Below, piece by piece: positions 9,416 to 17,145 of a stretch of DNA of 64,000 nucleotides (within the stretch, counting starts at the first letter, position 1; the number at the start of each line of letters is the position of its first letter). The position numbers were made by a program, and so were the translations under genes. Location: the NCBI RefSeq assembly GCF_027925025.1, contig NZ_AP027058.1, positions 1,674,001 through 1,738,000 on the forward strand, in the 5' to 3' direction. The stretch comes from Limnohabitans sp. MORI2. GTDB taxonomy: Bacteria > Pseudomonadota > Gammaproteobacteria > Burkholderiales > Burkholderiaceae_C. The notes under the pieces were generated by a model. That model did no database searches, was not told the origin of the DNA, and saw only the letters and a program-made list of their open reading frames with translations.

Positions 9416-9898
9416 TCAGATGGCCCCGCTGTTGCTGGCTTCAATGCCCCAACGGGCCAGAGCTTGGTCGTCACTCACACGAGCATCGACCCAGCGTGCG
9501 CCTTCGGGCGTGACTTCTTTTTTCCAGAAAGGCGCTTGAGTCTTGAGGTAGTCCATCAAAAACTCACAGGCCTTGAAGCTCTCGCCACGATGCGCAGAGG
9601 TCACTGCGACGAAAACGATTTGGTCTTGTGGATGCAACAAGCCCACACGATGAATCACACGCGCGGCATAAATGTCAAAACGCTGGCGGGCCTCATCCAT
9701 CATGGCTGAGATGGATTTTTCGGTCATACCGGGGTAGTGTTCCAGCTCCATGCTGGCAACTGAGCTGCCATCGTTGCGCTCGCGCACCGTACCCAAAAAT
9801 GAGCACACTGCGCCAACACGCGCATCACCCGCACGCAAAGAGGCCAACTCTTGGCTCACATCAAAGTCTTGGGTTTGAATGCTGACGGTGAACGACAT
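9416..9898 (-). CDS. moaE: Molybdopterin synthase catalytic subunit MoaE
   Basis: Forms a heterotetramer with MoaD and inserts two sulphurs into cyclic pyranopterin monophosphate to make molybdopterin. The 160-residue protein has the normal length. It shows the family segments CSFLGTVRERNDG (about 32-44), LEHYPGMTEK, SAHRGESFKACEFLMD (about 100-115) and the catalytic-lysine loop APFWKKE (about 122-128). It follows moaD by 15 bases and is the last gene of the coupled block running from alaA. Confidence 0.96.
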   Translation of the reverse strand: MSFTVSIQTQDFDVSQELASLRAGDARVGAVCSFLGTVRERNDGSSVASMELEHYPGMTEKSISAMMDEARQRFDIYAARVIHRVGLLHPQDQIVFVAVTSAHRGESFKACEFLMDYLKTQAPFWKKEVTPEGARWVDARVSDDQALARWGIEASNSGAI

Positions 9899-9913
9899 AA
9901 CGGCCCTTTGGGT

Positions 9914-10177
9914 TTAACCGCCAGTGACGGGGGGGAAAAATGCCACTTCGCAACCCTCACTCAAGGCTGCGGATTCATCGCATAACTCTTGATTCAAGGC
10001 CATGCGAACGGCGCGTCCGTGGGCCAGCACGTCGGCGTATGCGCCGCCACGGGCGATCAATTCTTCTCGCAAAGCACTGAGCGTAGCAGCGTGCGTGCTC
10101 ACGCTTTCGCTGCCTTCCCCGATGGCTTCGCGAATGGACGCAAAGTATTTGAGATTCACGTTGTAGGTCACGCTCAT
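9914..10177 (-). CDS. moaD: Molybdopterin synthase sulphur carrier MoaD
   Basis: Small ubiquitin-like protein of 87 residues whose C-terminal Gly-Gly (PPVTGG) is adenylated and converted to a thiocarboxylate that donates sulphur to MoaE. I place the start at the ATG 10177-10175 because it overlaps the moeA stop as ATGA and has GGAG eight bases upstream; an upstream GTG at 10186 would add three residues. It is encoded between moeA and moaE, as expected for the pathway. Confidence 0.95.
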   Translation of the reverse strand: MSVTYNVNLKYFASIREAIGEGSESVSTHAATLSALREELIARGGAYADVLAHGRAVRMALNQELCDESAALSEGCEVAFFPPVTGG

Positions 10178-11415
10178 GCCAGCCACTCCGCAAAGGAAAT
10201 AAAGCGAACGGTATCGCCTTTTGAAATCGTTTGCCCAGCAGGGTTATCCACCACGCCATCGCCCCACACGGCTGAGGTGAGCACACCTGAGCTTTGGTTT
10301 GGGAACAAATCTAAGCCACCTTCTGCATTGCGCTTGACACGCAAGAACTCGCGACGCTTGTCAGCGCGGGGCCAATCAAAGTGAGCCACCATTTCTGTGC
10401 GTGCAATGTCAGTGTGTGTGACACCTTGCAAAGCCAACACAAACGGACGCACCAACAACAAGAAAGTCACAAAGCTTGATACAGGGTTGCCAGGCAAGCC
10501 CATGAAGTGACATACATCACTGGCAGTTTCACGATTCACCTTGCCGTACGCAAAAGGTTTTCCGGGCTTAATGGCCAGCTGCCACAGGTTCAACTCGCCC
10601 AGGCTTTGCACAGCGGGCTTGATGTGGTCTTCTTCGCCCACCGACACGCCGCCACTGGTGAGAATCAAATCATGGTGCTGGGCCGCATCGCGCAGTGCAG
10701 CAATGGTGGCTTCGCGTTTGTCGGGAACGATGCCAAGGTCTGTCACCTCGCATCCCAAGCGCAGCAACATGGCGCGCAAAAAGAAACGGTTGGAGTTGTA
10801 AATGGCGCCAGCGGGCATGGCCTCGGGGGCAACCTCGCCGGGCATGACCAATTCATCGCCCGTAGAAAACAAAGCCACGCGTGGACGCGTAGACACTTGC
10901 ACCTGAGCCAAGCCAATGCTGGCAGCAAGACCCAGCTCAGCAGGCGTCAAGCGAGTGCCTTTGTTCAATACCGTAGCGCCGCGCGTCACGTCTTCGCCGG
11001 AGCGGCGAATCCACTGTCCTGCAGGCACCGCCTTGTTGACCTTGACCTGTTCGCCCTCTAAGGCTTCGCAGTCTTCTTGCATCACCACAGCATCCGCACC
11101 CGGTGGAATAGGGGCACCAGTAAAGATACGGGCAGCCTCGCCTGCATGGATCTGTGCGCCGTGTGTGCCAGCAGGAATGCGCTGGGTCACTCGCAACACT
11201 GAACCTGCTTGTGTGCAATCAGAAGCACGCACAGCGTAACCATCCATCGAACTGTTGTCCTGTGGCGGCACTTGCAATGCCGCAATCACATCTTGCGCCA
11301 GCACTCGGCCATCGGCGTCAAAGGTGGACACCACCTGCGAATGGGGCAAGGCATGAGCCTGTTCTAACAACTGAGGCAAAGCCTCATCCAAAGAAAGCAA
11401 TGCAGGACGCGTCAT
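10174..11415 (-). CDS. moeA: Molybdopterin molybdenumtransferase MoeA
   Basis: Inserts molybdate into adenylylated molybdopterin to give active molybdenum cofactor. The 413-residue protein shows the N-terminal MoeA segment with DNSSMDGYAV (about 53-62), the GAPIPPGADAVVMQED region (about 98-113), the MogA-like catalytic core TSGGVSVGEEDHIKPA (about 253-268) and GLPGNPVSSFV (about 310-320). Its ATG overlaps the mobB stop and its stop overlaps the moaD ATG, both as ATGA, so the three genes are probably translationally coupled. Confidence 0.97.
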   Translation of the reverse strand: MTRPALLSLDEALPQLLEQAHALPHSQVVSTFDADGRVLAQDVIAALQVPPQDNSSMDGYAVRASDCTQAGSVLRVTQRIPAGTHGAQIHAGEAARIFTGAPIPPGADAVVMQEDCEALEGEQVKVNKAVPAGQWIRRSGEDVTRGATVLNKGTRLTPAELGLAASIGLAQVQVSTRPRVALFSTGDELVMPGEVAPEAMPAGAIYNSNRFFLRAMLLRLGCEVTDLGIVPDKREATIAALRDAAQHHDLILTSGGVSVGEEDHIKPAVQSLGELNLWQLAIKPGKPFAYGKVNRETASDVCHFMGLPGNPVSSFVTFLLLVRPFVLALQGVTHTDIARTEMVAHFDWPRADKRREFLRVKRNAEGGLDLFPNQSSGVLTSAVWGDGVVDNPAGQTISKGDTVRFISFAEWLA

Positions 11416-11942
11416 AACATCGGTGGGGTGTATTCAAAACGCGACTGATTGGCGATGAGCCAATCAGTGATGGCGTAGGGATCATTCAAATCAAGCACAG
11501 GACGTTGCGTGATTTCAGGCAAATCATTGGGCGAATCCGTGGCAATCGCCACCACAAAATCATCCTCTGGGTATCGTACCGGTTGCGCAGACGCATGACG
11601 CCAAACTTCAACCTTGAGCAAATCGCTTCGCTTAAAGCCTTCCACCAACACCCAATCCACGCCCTCGTAAACCTCGGCCAACAGGTGGTGCACTGAGAGC
11701 TGTGCAGGCTGCTCAAACTGGCGCTGCAACACCATACGTTGATTGGACGCCACCAGCACCTCAAACGCCCCCGCCTCGCGGTGGCGCCAGCTGTCTTTGC
11801 CGGGCTTGTCGATGTCAAAGTTGTGGTGTGCATGCTTGACCACAGACACGCGCAAACCTTTCATGCGCATGCAGCCAATCAGCTGCTCCACCAAAGTGGT
11901 TTTTCCTGAGCCGGAATATCCAGCAAAGGCGACGACCTTCAT
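11412..11942 (-). CDS. mobB: Molybdopterin-guanine dinucleotide biosynthesis adaptor MobB
   Basis: GTP-binding protein of 176 residues that assists attachment of GMP to molybdopterin. A Walker A motif, GYSGSGKTTL, lies at about residues 8-17, followed by VSVVKHAHHNFDIDKPGKDS and VLVEGFKRSD, all diagnostic of MobB. The ATG at 11942 overlaps the thrC stop (ATGA) and is chosen over an earlier in-frame start at 11954. The presence of mobB suggests the cell makes the guanine-dinucleotide form of the cofactor; mobA is not in this window. Confidence 0.93.
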   Translation of the reverse strand: MKVVAFAGYSGSGKTTLVEQLIGCMRMKGLRVSVVKHAHHNFDIDKPGKDSWRHREAGAFEVLVASNQRMVLQRQFEQPAQLSVHHLLAEVYEGVDWVLVEGFKRSDLLKVEVWRHASAQPVRYPEDDFVVAIATDSPNDLPEITQRPVLDLNDPYAITDWLIANQSRFEYTPPML

Positions 11943-13372
11943 GCGTGGTCGCAATGCTTCGCGATGTAAGCCTTGATTTGCGCCACATCGGCTTTCATCA
12001 CATGCACGCGCTTAGGCAAGGCTTCAATGCCGTTGAACTTGGCAGGGCGTGTGGGCTCTTGGCCCAATGCCTCTTCAATCGTGGCGGCAAATTTGATGGG
12101 CAATGCGGTTTCCAACACGATCATGGGCACACCAGCTTTGACATGCTCACGCGCCACTTTCACGCCGTCAGCGGTGTGGGTGTCGATCATCTGGCCAAAG
12201 CGTTTGTGCACGTCTTGGATGGTGGCCAAACGGTTGGCGTGTGTGCTCTTGCCGCTGGCAAAACCGTAACGTGTGGCGGCTTCGACGAAGTGTGGGTTGC
12301 AGCTCAAATCGAACTTGCCGTGTTGCGACAGCTGCGCGCCAAACAAGTCCTTGGTCAAGGCAGCATCACGACCGAGCAGATCGAACACAAAGCGCTCGAA
12401 GTTGCTGGCCTTGGAAATGTCCATCGAGGGGCTTGAAGTTTCAAATGTGTCGACGCTGCCACGCACGCGGTACACGCCGGTGCGGAAGAACTCATCCAAC
12501 ACATCGTTCTCGTTGGTGGCTGCCACCAAGGTGTCCACAGGCAAGCCCATCATGCGGGCCACATGGCCGGCGCACACGTTGCCAAAGTTGCCGCTGGGCA
12601 CAGTGAAGCTCACCTTTTGGCTGTTGGCCGTGGTCGCTTGGAAGTAGCCTGCGAAGTAGTACACCACCTGCGCCAACAAACGCGCCCAGTTGATGGAGTT
12701 GACCGTGCCAATTTTGTATTTGGTTTTGAAGTCCAAATCATTGGACACGGCTTTGACCAAATCTTGGCAATCGTCAAACACGCCTTCGATGGCGATGTTG
12801 TGAATGTTCTCGTCCATCAAGCTGAACATTTGCGCTTGCTGGAAGGGGCTCATGCGGCCGTGTGGGCTGGTCATGAACACGCGCACACCTTTTTTGCCGC
12901 GCATGGCGTACTCGGCCGCGCTGCCGGTGTCGCCACTGGTGGCACCAAAAATGTTCAGTTCTTCACCACGGCGCGCCAACTCGTACTCAAACAAGTTGCC
13001 CAGCAGTTGCATGGCCATGTCTTTGAACGCAAGCGTGGGGCCATTGGACAAGGCCTCCACATACAAGCCCTCTTCCAAGGGGCGCACGGGCACGATGGCC
13101 GCTGTGCCAAACACATCTTGCGTGTAGGTCTTGGCGCACAAGGCTTTCAGGTCAGCGGCAGGAATGTCGTCGATGTAAAGCGACAGCACTTCAAACGCCA
13201 ACGCGGCATAGCCCTGGGCGTTGAACGTGGTGCGCAAACGTGTGAGCGCAACGTCATCCACTTGGGGGTAGTGCTCGGGCAAATACAAGCCGCCATCAGG
13301 GGCCAAGCCTTCTAACAAGATTTCACAAAAACGCTTGCGCTCGGCATGGCCGCGCGTGGACAAATACAACAT
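11939..13372 (-). CDS. thrC: Threonine synthase
   Basis: PLP enzyme converting O-phosphohomoserine to L-threonine. The 477-residue protein has the length of the long bacterial/fungal form. The N-terminal MLYLSTRGHAERKRFCEILL and GLAPDGGLYLPE segments are typical. The PLP lysine is Lys117 in LAFKDMAMQ, and ATSGDTGSAAEYAM and TVPSGNFGNVCAGHVA are the cofactor-phosphate and substrate loops. The ATG at 13372 overlaps the hom stop by one base (TGATG); an upstream in-frame extension to 13471 inside hom lacks conservation and is rejected. hom, thrC and the aminotransferase alaA precede the molybdenum-cofactor genes in one tightly packed unit. Confidence 0.97.
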   Translation of the reverse strand: MLYLSTRGHAERKRFCEILLEGLAPDGGLYLPEHYPQVDDVALTRLRTTFNAQGYAALAFEVLSLYIDDIPAADLKALCAKTYTQDVFGTAAIVPVRPLEEGLYVEALSNGPTLAFKDMAMQLLGNLFEYELARRGEELNIFGATSGDTGSAAEYAMRGKKGVRVFMTSPHGRMSPFQQAQMFSLMDENIHNIAIEGVFDDCQDLVKAVSNDLDFKTKYKIGTVNSINWARLLAQVVYYFAGYFQATTANSQKVSFTVPSGNFGNVCAGHVARMMGLPVDTLVAATNENDVLDEFFRTGVYRVRGSVDTFETSSPSMDISKASNFERFVFDLLGRDAALTKDLFGAQLSQHGKFDLSCNPHFVEAATRYGFASGKSTHANRLATIQDVHKRFGQMIDTHTADGVKVAREHVKAGVPMIVLETALPIKFAATIEEALGQEPTRPAKFNGIEALPKRVHVMKADVAQIKAYIAKHCDHA

Positions 13373-14682
13373 CAGTTCAACTCTTCTTTGCGGATGCGGG
13401 TGATGGGGGCCAACACAGTGTTGAGCTGCTGCATTTGTGCCATGGCTTGGTTCATGTTCGCTTCCACGCAATCGTGGGTCAGGATGATGAGGTCGGTTTG
13501 GTTTTCGCCCTCACCGGCTTCACGCTGCAACACCGCATCGATGCTGATGTTGGCGTTGGCCAAAATACCAGTGACCTTGGCCAACACGCCCGCCTCGTCG
13601 GCCACGCGCAAGCGCAGGTAGTAGCTGGTCACCACTTTGTCCATCGACAAAATGGGCAAGCTGCTCATCGCATCGGGCTGGAATGCCAAATGCGGCACAC
13701 GGTTCAACGGGTCGGCGGTGTGCAAACGGGTGATGTCCACCAAGTCGGCAATCACCGCACTGGCGGTGGGTTCGCTGCCCGCGCCTTTGCCGTAGTACAG
13801 CGTGGTGCCCACGGCATCGGCTTGCACCATCACCGCGTTCATCGCGCCTTCGACGTTGGCGATCAAACGCTTGGCAGGCACCAAGCATGGGTGCACGCGC
13901 AACTCAATGCCCGCCTCGGTGCGCTTGGAAATACCCAAGAGCTTGATGCGGTAGCCCAATTGCTCGGCGTATTTGATGTCTTGCGATTCGAGCTTGGTGA
14001 TGCCTTCGACATGCGCTTTGTCAAACTGCACAGGCACGCCAAACGCGATGGCCGACATGATGGTGGCCTTGTGCGCGGCGTCCACACCTTCGATGTCGAA
14101 AGTGGGGTCAGCTTCGGCATAGCCGAGCTCTTGCGCTTGCTTGAGCACATCGGCAAAGGCCAAACCTTTGTCACGCATCTCGGACAAGATGAAGTTGGTT
14201 GTGCCGTTGATGATGCCGGCCAGCCATTGAATACGGTTGGCGGTGAGGCCCTCACGCAAAGCTTTGATGATCGGAATACCACCGGCCACTGCGGCTTCAA
14301 ACGCCACCATCACGCCCTTTTTGTGAGCGGCAGCAAAAATTTCAGTGCCGTGCACAGCGAGCAATGCCTTGTTGGCCGTCACCACATGCTTGCCCGCTTC
14401 GATGGCTTCGAGCACGAGTTGCTTGGCAATGCCGTAGCCACCAATCAACTCGACCACGATGTCAATCTCGGGGTTGGCGATGACTTTGCGTGCATCGTCC
14501 ACCACTTGAACGTTTGCACCCACAATGCTTTTGGCACGTGCCACATCGAGGTCTGCCACCATGGCCACTTCAATGCCACGACCTGCACGGCGTGTGATTT
14601 CTTCTTGGTTGCGTTTGAGCACTTCAAAAGTGCCGCTGCCAACAGTGCCGATGCCTAAGAGGCCAACTTGGATAGGTTTCAT
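13372..14682 (-). CDS. hom: Homoserine dehydrogenase
   Basis: NAD(P)-dependent reduction of aspartate semialdehyde to homoserine, at the branch to threonine and methionine. The 436-residue monofunctional enzyme has a Rossmann fold starting GLLGIGTVGSGT (about 8-19), the catalytic core with AGIINGTTNFILSEM (about 155-169) and GYAEADPTFDIEGVDAAHK (about 190-208), and a C-terminal ACT domain (about 350-430) that commonly mediates threonine feedback inhibition. No aspartokinase is fused. Its ATG overlaps the alaA stop (ATGA). Confidence 0.97.
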   Translation of the reverse strand: MKPIQVGLLGIGTVGSGTFEVLKRNQEEITRRAGRGIEVAMVADLDVARAKSIVGANVQVVDDARKVIANPEIDIVVELIGGYGIAKQLVLEAIEAGKHVVTANKALLAVHGTEIFAAAHKKGVMVAFEAAVAGGIPIIKALREGLTANRIQWLAGIINGTTNFILSEMRDKGLAFADVLKQAQELGYAEADPTFDIEGVDAAHKATIMSAIAFGVPVQFDKAHVEGITKLESQDIKYAEQLGYRIKLLGISKRTEAGIELRVHPCLVPAKRLIANVEGAMNAVMVQADAVGTTLYYGKGAGSEPTASAVIADLVDITRLHTADPLNRVPHLAFQPDAMSSLPILSMDKVVTSYYLRLRVADEAGVLAKVTGILANANISIDAVLQREAGEGENQTDLIILTHDCVEANMNQAMAQMQQLNTVLAPITRIRKEELN

Positions 14683-15905
14683 TTCGATGTCTTATTGCGA
14701 TAGTTTTCGAGGAATTTGGCGATGCGTGAGATGGCCTCACGCAAGTCGTCTTCATGGGGCAAGAACACGATGCGGAAGTGATCCGTGGTCTTCCAGTTAA
14801 AACCCGTGCCCTGCACCAACATGACCTTGGTTTCTTGGAGGAGCTCCAAGAAAAACTGTTGGTCGTCTTTGATCGGGTACACCTTGGGGTCCAAGCGCGG
14901 GAACATGTAGAGCGCAGCTTGCGGCTTCACACACGTCACACCAGGAATGGCTGTGATGAGCTCATAGGCCAAGTCGCGCTGCTTGCGCAAACGACCGCCC
15001 TCGCCTACCAAATCGTTGATGCTTTGGTAGCCGCCCAAGGCGGTTTGGATCGCCCACTGGCCTGGCACGTTGGCGCACAAGCGCATGTTCGAGAGCATGT
15101 TGAGGCCCTCGATGTAATCAGCCGCCGGCTTCTTGTCACCCGACACCACCAACCAACCTGCGCGATAACCGCATGAGCGATAGCTCTTGGACAAGGAGTT
15201 GAAGGTGAGCGTCAACACGTCTTCGCTCAAGCTGGCAATGGGCGTGTGTTTGACACCGTCGTACAAGACCTTGTCGTACACCTCGTCCGCAAAGATGATC
15301 AAGCCATGCTTGCGTGCGAGCTCGACGATTTGCAGCAGCAGTTCATCTGAGTACAAAGCACCGGTGGGGTTGTTGGGGTTGATGACCACAATGCCCTTGG
15401 TGTTCTTGGTGATCTTCGAACGAATATCGTCGATGTTGGGCATCCAACCGTTGTCTTCGTCACACACATAGTGCACAGGTGTACCGCCAGACAAGCTTAC
15501 CGCAGCAGTCCAAAGCGGATAGTCAGGCGCAGGCAAGAGCAACTCGTCGCCGTTGTTGAGTAAGCCGTTGGTGGCCATGACGATCAGCTCGCTCGCGCCG
15601 TTGCCAAGGTAGATGTCATCGAGCGTGACGCCTTTGATGCCTTGCTTTTGCGTCTCGTGCATCACCGCTTTGCGGGCGCCAAAAATGCCTTTGCTGTCCG
15701 AGTAACCCGCCGAGGTGGGCAGGTTGCGGATCATGTCCTGTTGGATTTCTTCAGGCGCATCAAAGCCAAACACGGCCAAGTTGCCGATGTTGAGTTTGAT
15801 GATCTTGTGGCCCTCCTCCTCCATTTGACGCGCTCGGTCCATGATGGGACCGCGAATGTCATAACAGACGTTGGACAGCTTGTTGGATTTTTGGATCTTC
15901 TTCAA
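14679..15905 (-). CDS. alaA: Alanine transaminase AlaA-like (PLP aminotransferase)
   Basis: Class I/II aminotransferase of 408 residues, most like E. coli AlaA (YfbQ), which transfers the amino group of glutamate to pyruvate. The PLP lysine is in SLSKSYRSCGYRAGW (about 238-252). NPNNPTGALYS (about 178-188) and the conserved N-terminal YDIRGP segment support the AlaA subgroup. It leads the operon alaA-hom-thrC-mobB-moeA-moaD-moaE; only 64 bases separate it from the divergent gene at 15970. Assignment as alanine rather than another aminotransferase rests on resemblance and on this conserved operon position. Confidence 0.88.
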   Translation of the reverse strand: MKKIQKSNKLSNVCYDIRGPIMDRARQMEEEGHKIIKLNIGNLAVFGFDAPEEIQQDMIRNLPTSAGYSDSKGIFGARKAVMHETQKQGIKGVTLDDIYLGNGASELIVMATNGLLNNGDELLLPAPDYPLWTAAVSLSGGTPVHYVCDEDNGWMPNIDDIRSKITKNTKGIVVINPNNPTGALYSDELLLQIVELARKHGLIIFADEVYDKVLYDGVKHTPIASLSEDVLTLTFNSLSKSYRSCGYRAGWLVVSGDKKPAADYIEGLNMLSNMRLCANVPGQWAIQTALGGYQSINDLVGEGGRLRKQRDLAYELITAIPGVTCVKPQAALYMFPRLDPKVYPIKDDQQFFLELLQETKVMLVQGTGFNWKTTDHFRIVFLPHEDDLREAISRIAKFLENYRNKTSK

Positions 15906-15969
15906 AGTCCCTCCGAGGGCTCTTTTACGGGGTGAAACCTATAATTTGACCACAGATCTCAAGGCATTT

Positions 15970-16350
15970 ATGAAATTACAACCCGATCGCATCGAGACCC
16001 AGTCGGTCACCGCTTATGGCCCAGGATGGATTGCCATCCAAGGTGAAAAAATCACGCACAGTGTGTTGATCACTTCTGAGGGCGTTCGACTGGATTGGAA
16101 TTGTCAAAGTTTTGAGGATTTAGGCCCGCAACACTTTGCCCAACTCGCAGATCTCGATGTTGAATTGGTCATTTTTGGCAGCGGTGAACGCCTGCGCTTT
16201 CCCAAGCCCGAATGGCAAGTGGCTTTGATGCAGCGCCGCCTAGGCCTTGAAACCATGGACACACAAGCCGCTTGCCGCACCTACAACATCTTGGCAGGTG
16301 AAGGCCGCAAAGTCGCAGCGGCGCTACTGCTCGAGACTGCTGACAAGTAA
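15970..16350 (+). CDS. Mth938-like domain protein (NDUFAF3/DUF498 family)
   Basis: A soluble 126-residue protein of the Mth938 fold. The pattern YGPGWIAIQGEKITHSVLI, then LVIFGSGERLRFPKPEWQ and ETMDTQAACRTYNILAGEGR, is characteristic. The human relative NDUFAF3 assists respiratory complex I assembly; the bacterial role is not established. The ATG at 15970 is chosen because residues encoded upstream of it resemble promoter rather than protein. TATAAT at 15940-15945 is a plausible -10 box, placing the transcript start about 20 bases before the start codon. Confidence 0.85.
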   Translation: MKLQPDRIETQSVTAYGPGWIAIQGEKITHSVLITSEGVRLDWNCQSFEDLGPQHFAQLADLDVELVIFGSGERLRFPKPEWQVALMQRRLGLETMDTQAACRTYNILAGEGRKVAAALLLETADK

Positions 16351-16417
16351 GAATTTAGAACGCGCTTTGGCCAGCGTTCTGCCTACAGTCAGCTTTCAAA
16401 AAAGCAAGTTTCTAAGT

Positions 16418-16473
16418 TAAAATAATGGGTTGCCGGAAGGGGGCTGTCTCGACAGTCGCCTCCTTGATCCGGC
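16418..16473 (+). promoter_or_regulatory. Candidate promoter and structured leader of the peroxiredoxin gene
   Basis: TAAAAT (16418-16423) is a -10 candidate. Immediately downstream is a long imperfect hairpin: GCCGGA (16432-16437) pairs with TCCGGC (16468-16473), and AGGGGGC (16438-16444) pairs with GCCTCCT (16458-16464) with one G-U pair. A three-base bulge (TGA, 16465-16467) interrupts the 3' arm and the 13-base apical loop contains the short repeat TGTCTCGACA. There is no U-tract after it, so it is not a simple terminator. It ends 30 bases before the start codon. Confidence 0.5.
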
Positions 16474-16503
16474 CGTCTGAACTGTCACATCCGATTGAGC
16501 GCT

Positions 16504-16992
16504 ATGGCCATTGTTGTCAACAAACCCCTCCCCGAATTTGAAGCCAATGCAACAGGCGGCATCAAGGTCAGCAACACGTCGCACGTAGGCCAAATGATGG
16601 TCTTGTACTTTTACCCAAAGGACAACACCCCAGGCTGCACCACAGAGGCTATGCAGTTCCGCGACAAATACAAAGACTTCGTCAAAGCGGGCGCTTTGGT
16701 GTTTGGCGTGTCACGCGACAACATGAAATCGCATGATGACTTCAAAACCAAGCTCGAGCTGCCTTTCGAGTTGATTGCCGACACCGAAGAAAAAATGTGC
16801 CACATGTTTGGCGTGGTGAAAAACAAAATCATGTACGGCAAAAAAGTCAAAGGCATCGAGCGCAGCACATTTTTGATTGGCGCCGACGGCTTGCTGAAAG
16901 AAGAATGGCGTGGCCTCAAAGTGCCAGGTCATGTGGACGAAGTACTCAAAGCTGTCAAGGCCTTGAAAAAGGCCACCGCAGCAGCCGCATAA
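16504..16992 (+). CDS. Thiol peroxidase of the BCP/PrxQ family
   Basis: Cytoplasmic peroxiredoxin of 162 residues that reduces hydrogen peroxide and organic hydroperoxides. The peroxidatic cysteine is Cys45 in YPKDNTPGCTTEAMQFRD. The resolving Cys found five residues later in many BCP proteins is absent (Met there). Instead a Cys sits in EEKMCHMFGVV near residue 97, the position used by the other PrxQ subgroup, so an intramolecular disulphide is still possible. The ATG at 16504 is used; a TTG at 16495 would add three residues. The C-terminus ends in a Lys/Ala tail. The gene has a structured leader and is followed by a terminator at 17068. Confidence 0.93.
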   Translation: MAIVVNKPLPEFEANATGGIKVSNTSHVGQMMVLYFYPKDNTPGCTTEAMQFRDKYKDFVKAGALVFGVSRDNMKSHDDFKTKLELPFELIADTEEKMCHMFGVVKNKIMYGKKVKGIERSTFLIGADGLLKEEWRGLKVPGHVDEVLKAVKALKKATAAAA

Positions 16993-17067
16993 GCCCTGCC
17001 CAAAAGTGTCACGGAGCTCGGGTATAGTGGCTTCATGACATTGACAGAAGTGAACGGGTATCCCATC

Positions 17068-17098
17068 AAAAGCCGCCTTGGCCTCCAGGCGGCTTTTT
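17068..17098 (+). terminator. Rho-independent terminator after the peroxiredoxin gene
   Basis: A stem AAAGCCGCCT / AGGCGGCTTT with an eight-base loop, followed by five Ts (17094-17098). It lies between the peroxiredoxin stop and phoH. TATAGT at 17023-17028 lies 40 bases upstream, so the terminator could also end a short separate transcript. Confidence 0.88.
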
Positions 17099-17145
17099 CG
17101 CTTTTTCAAACCAACTTTCGTGTTTCAACTCTTTAAGTTTCATCT

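Noticed and set aside
13435..14658. A 407-codon open frame opposite hom
   Set aside because: It is entirely antisense to a conserved enzyme and is His/Gln-rich, as expected from the complementary frame of a Val/Ala/Asp-rich gene.
17035..17136. A 33-codon open frame starting MTLTEVNGYPIKSRLG before phoH
   Set aside because: It runs through the terminator stem, lacks a ribosome-binding site and has no visible relation to neighbours.
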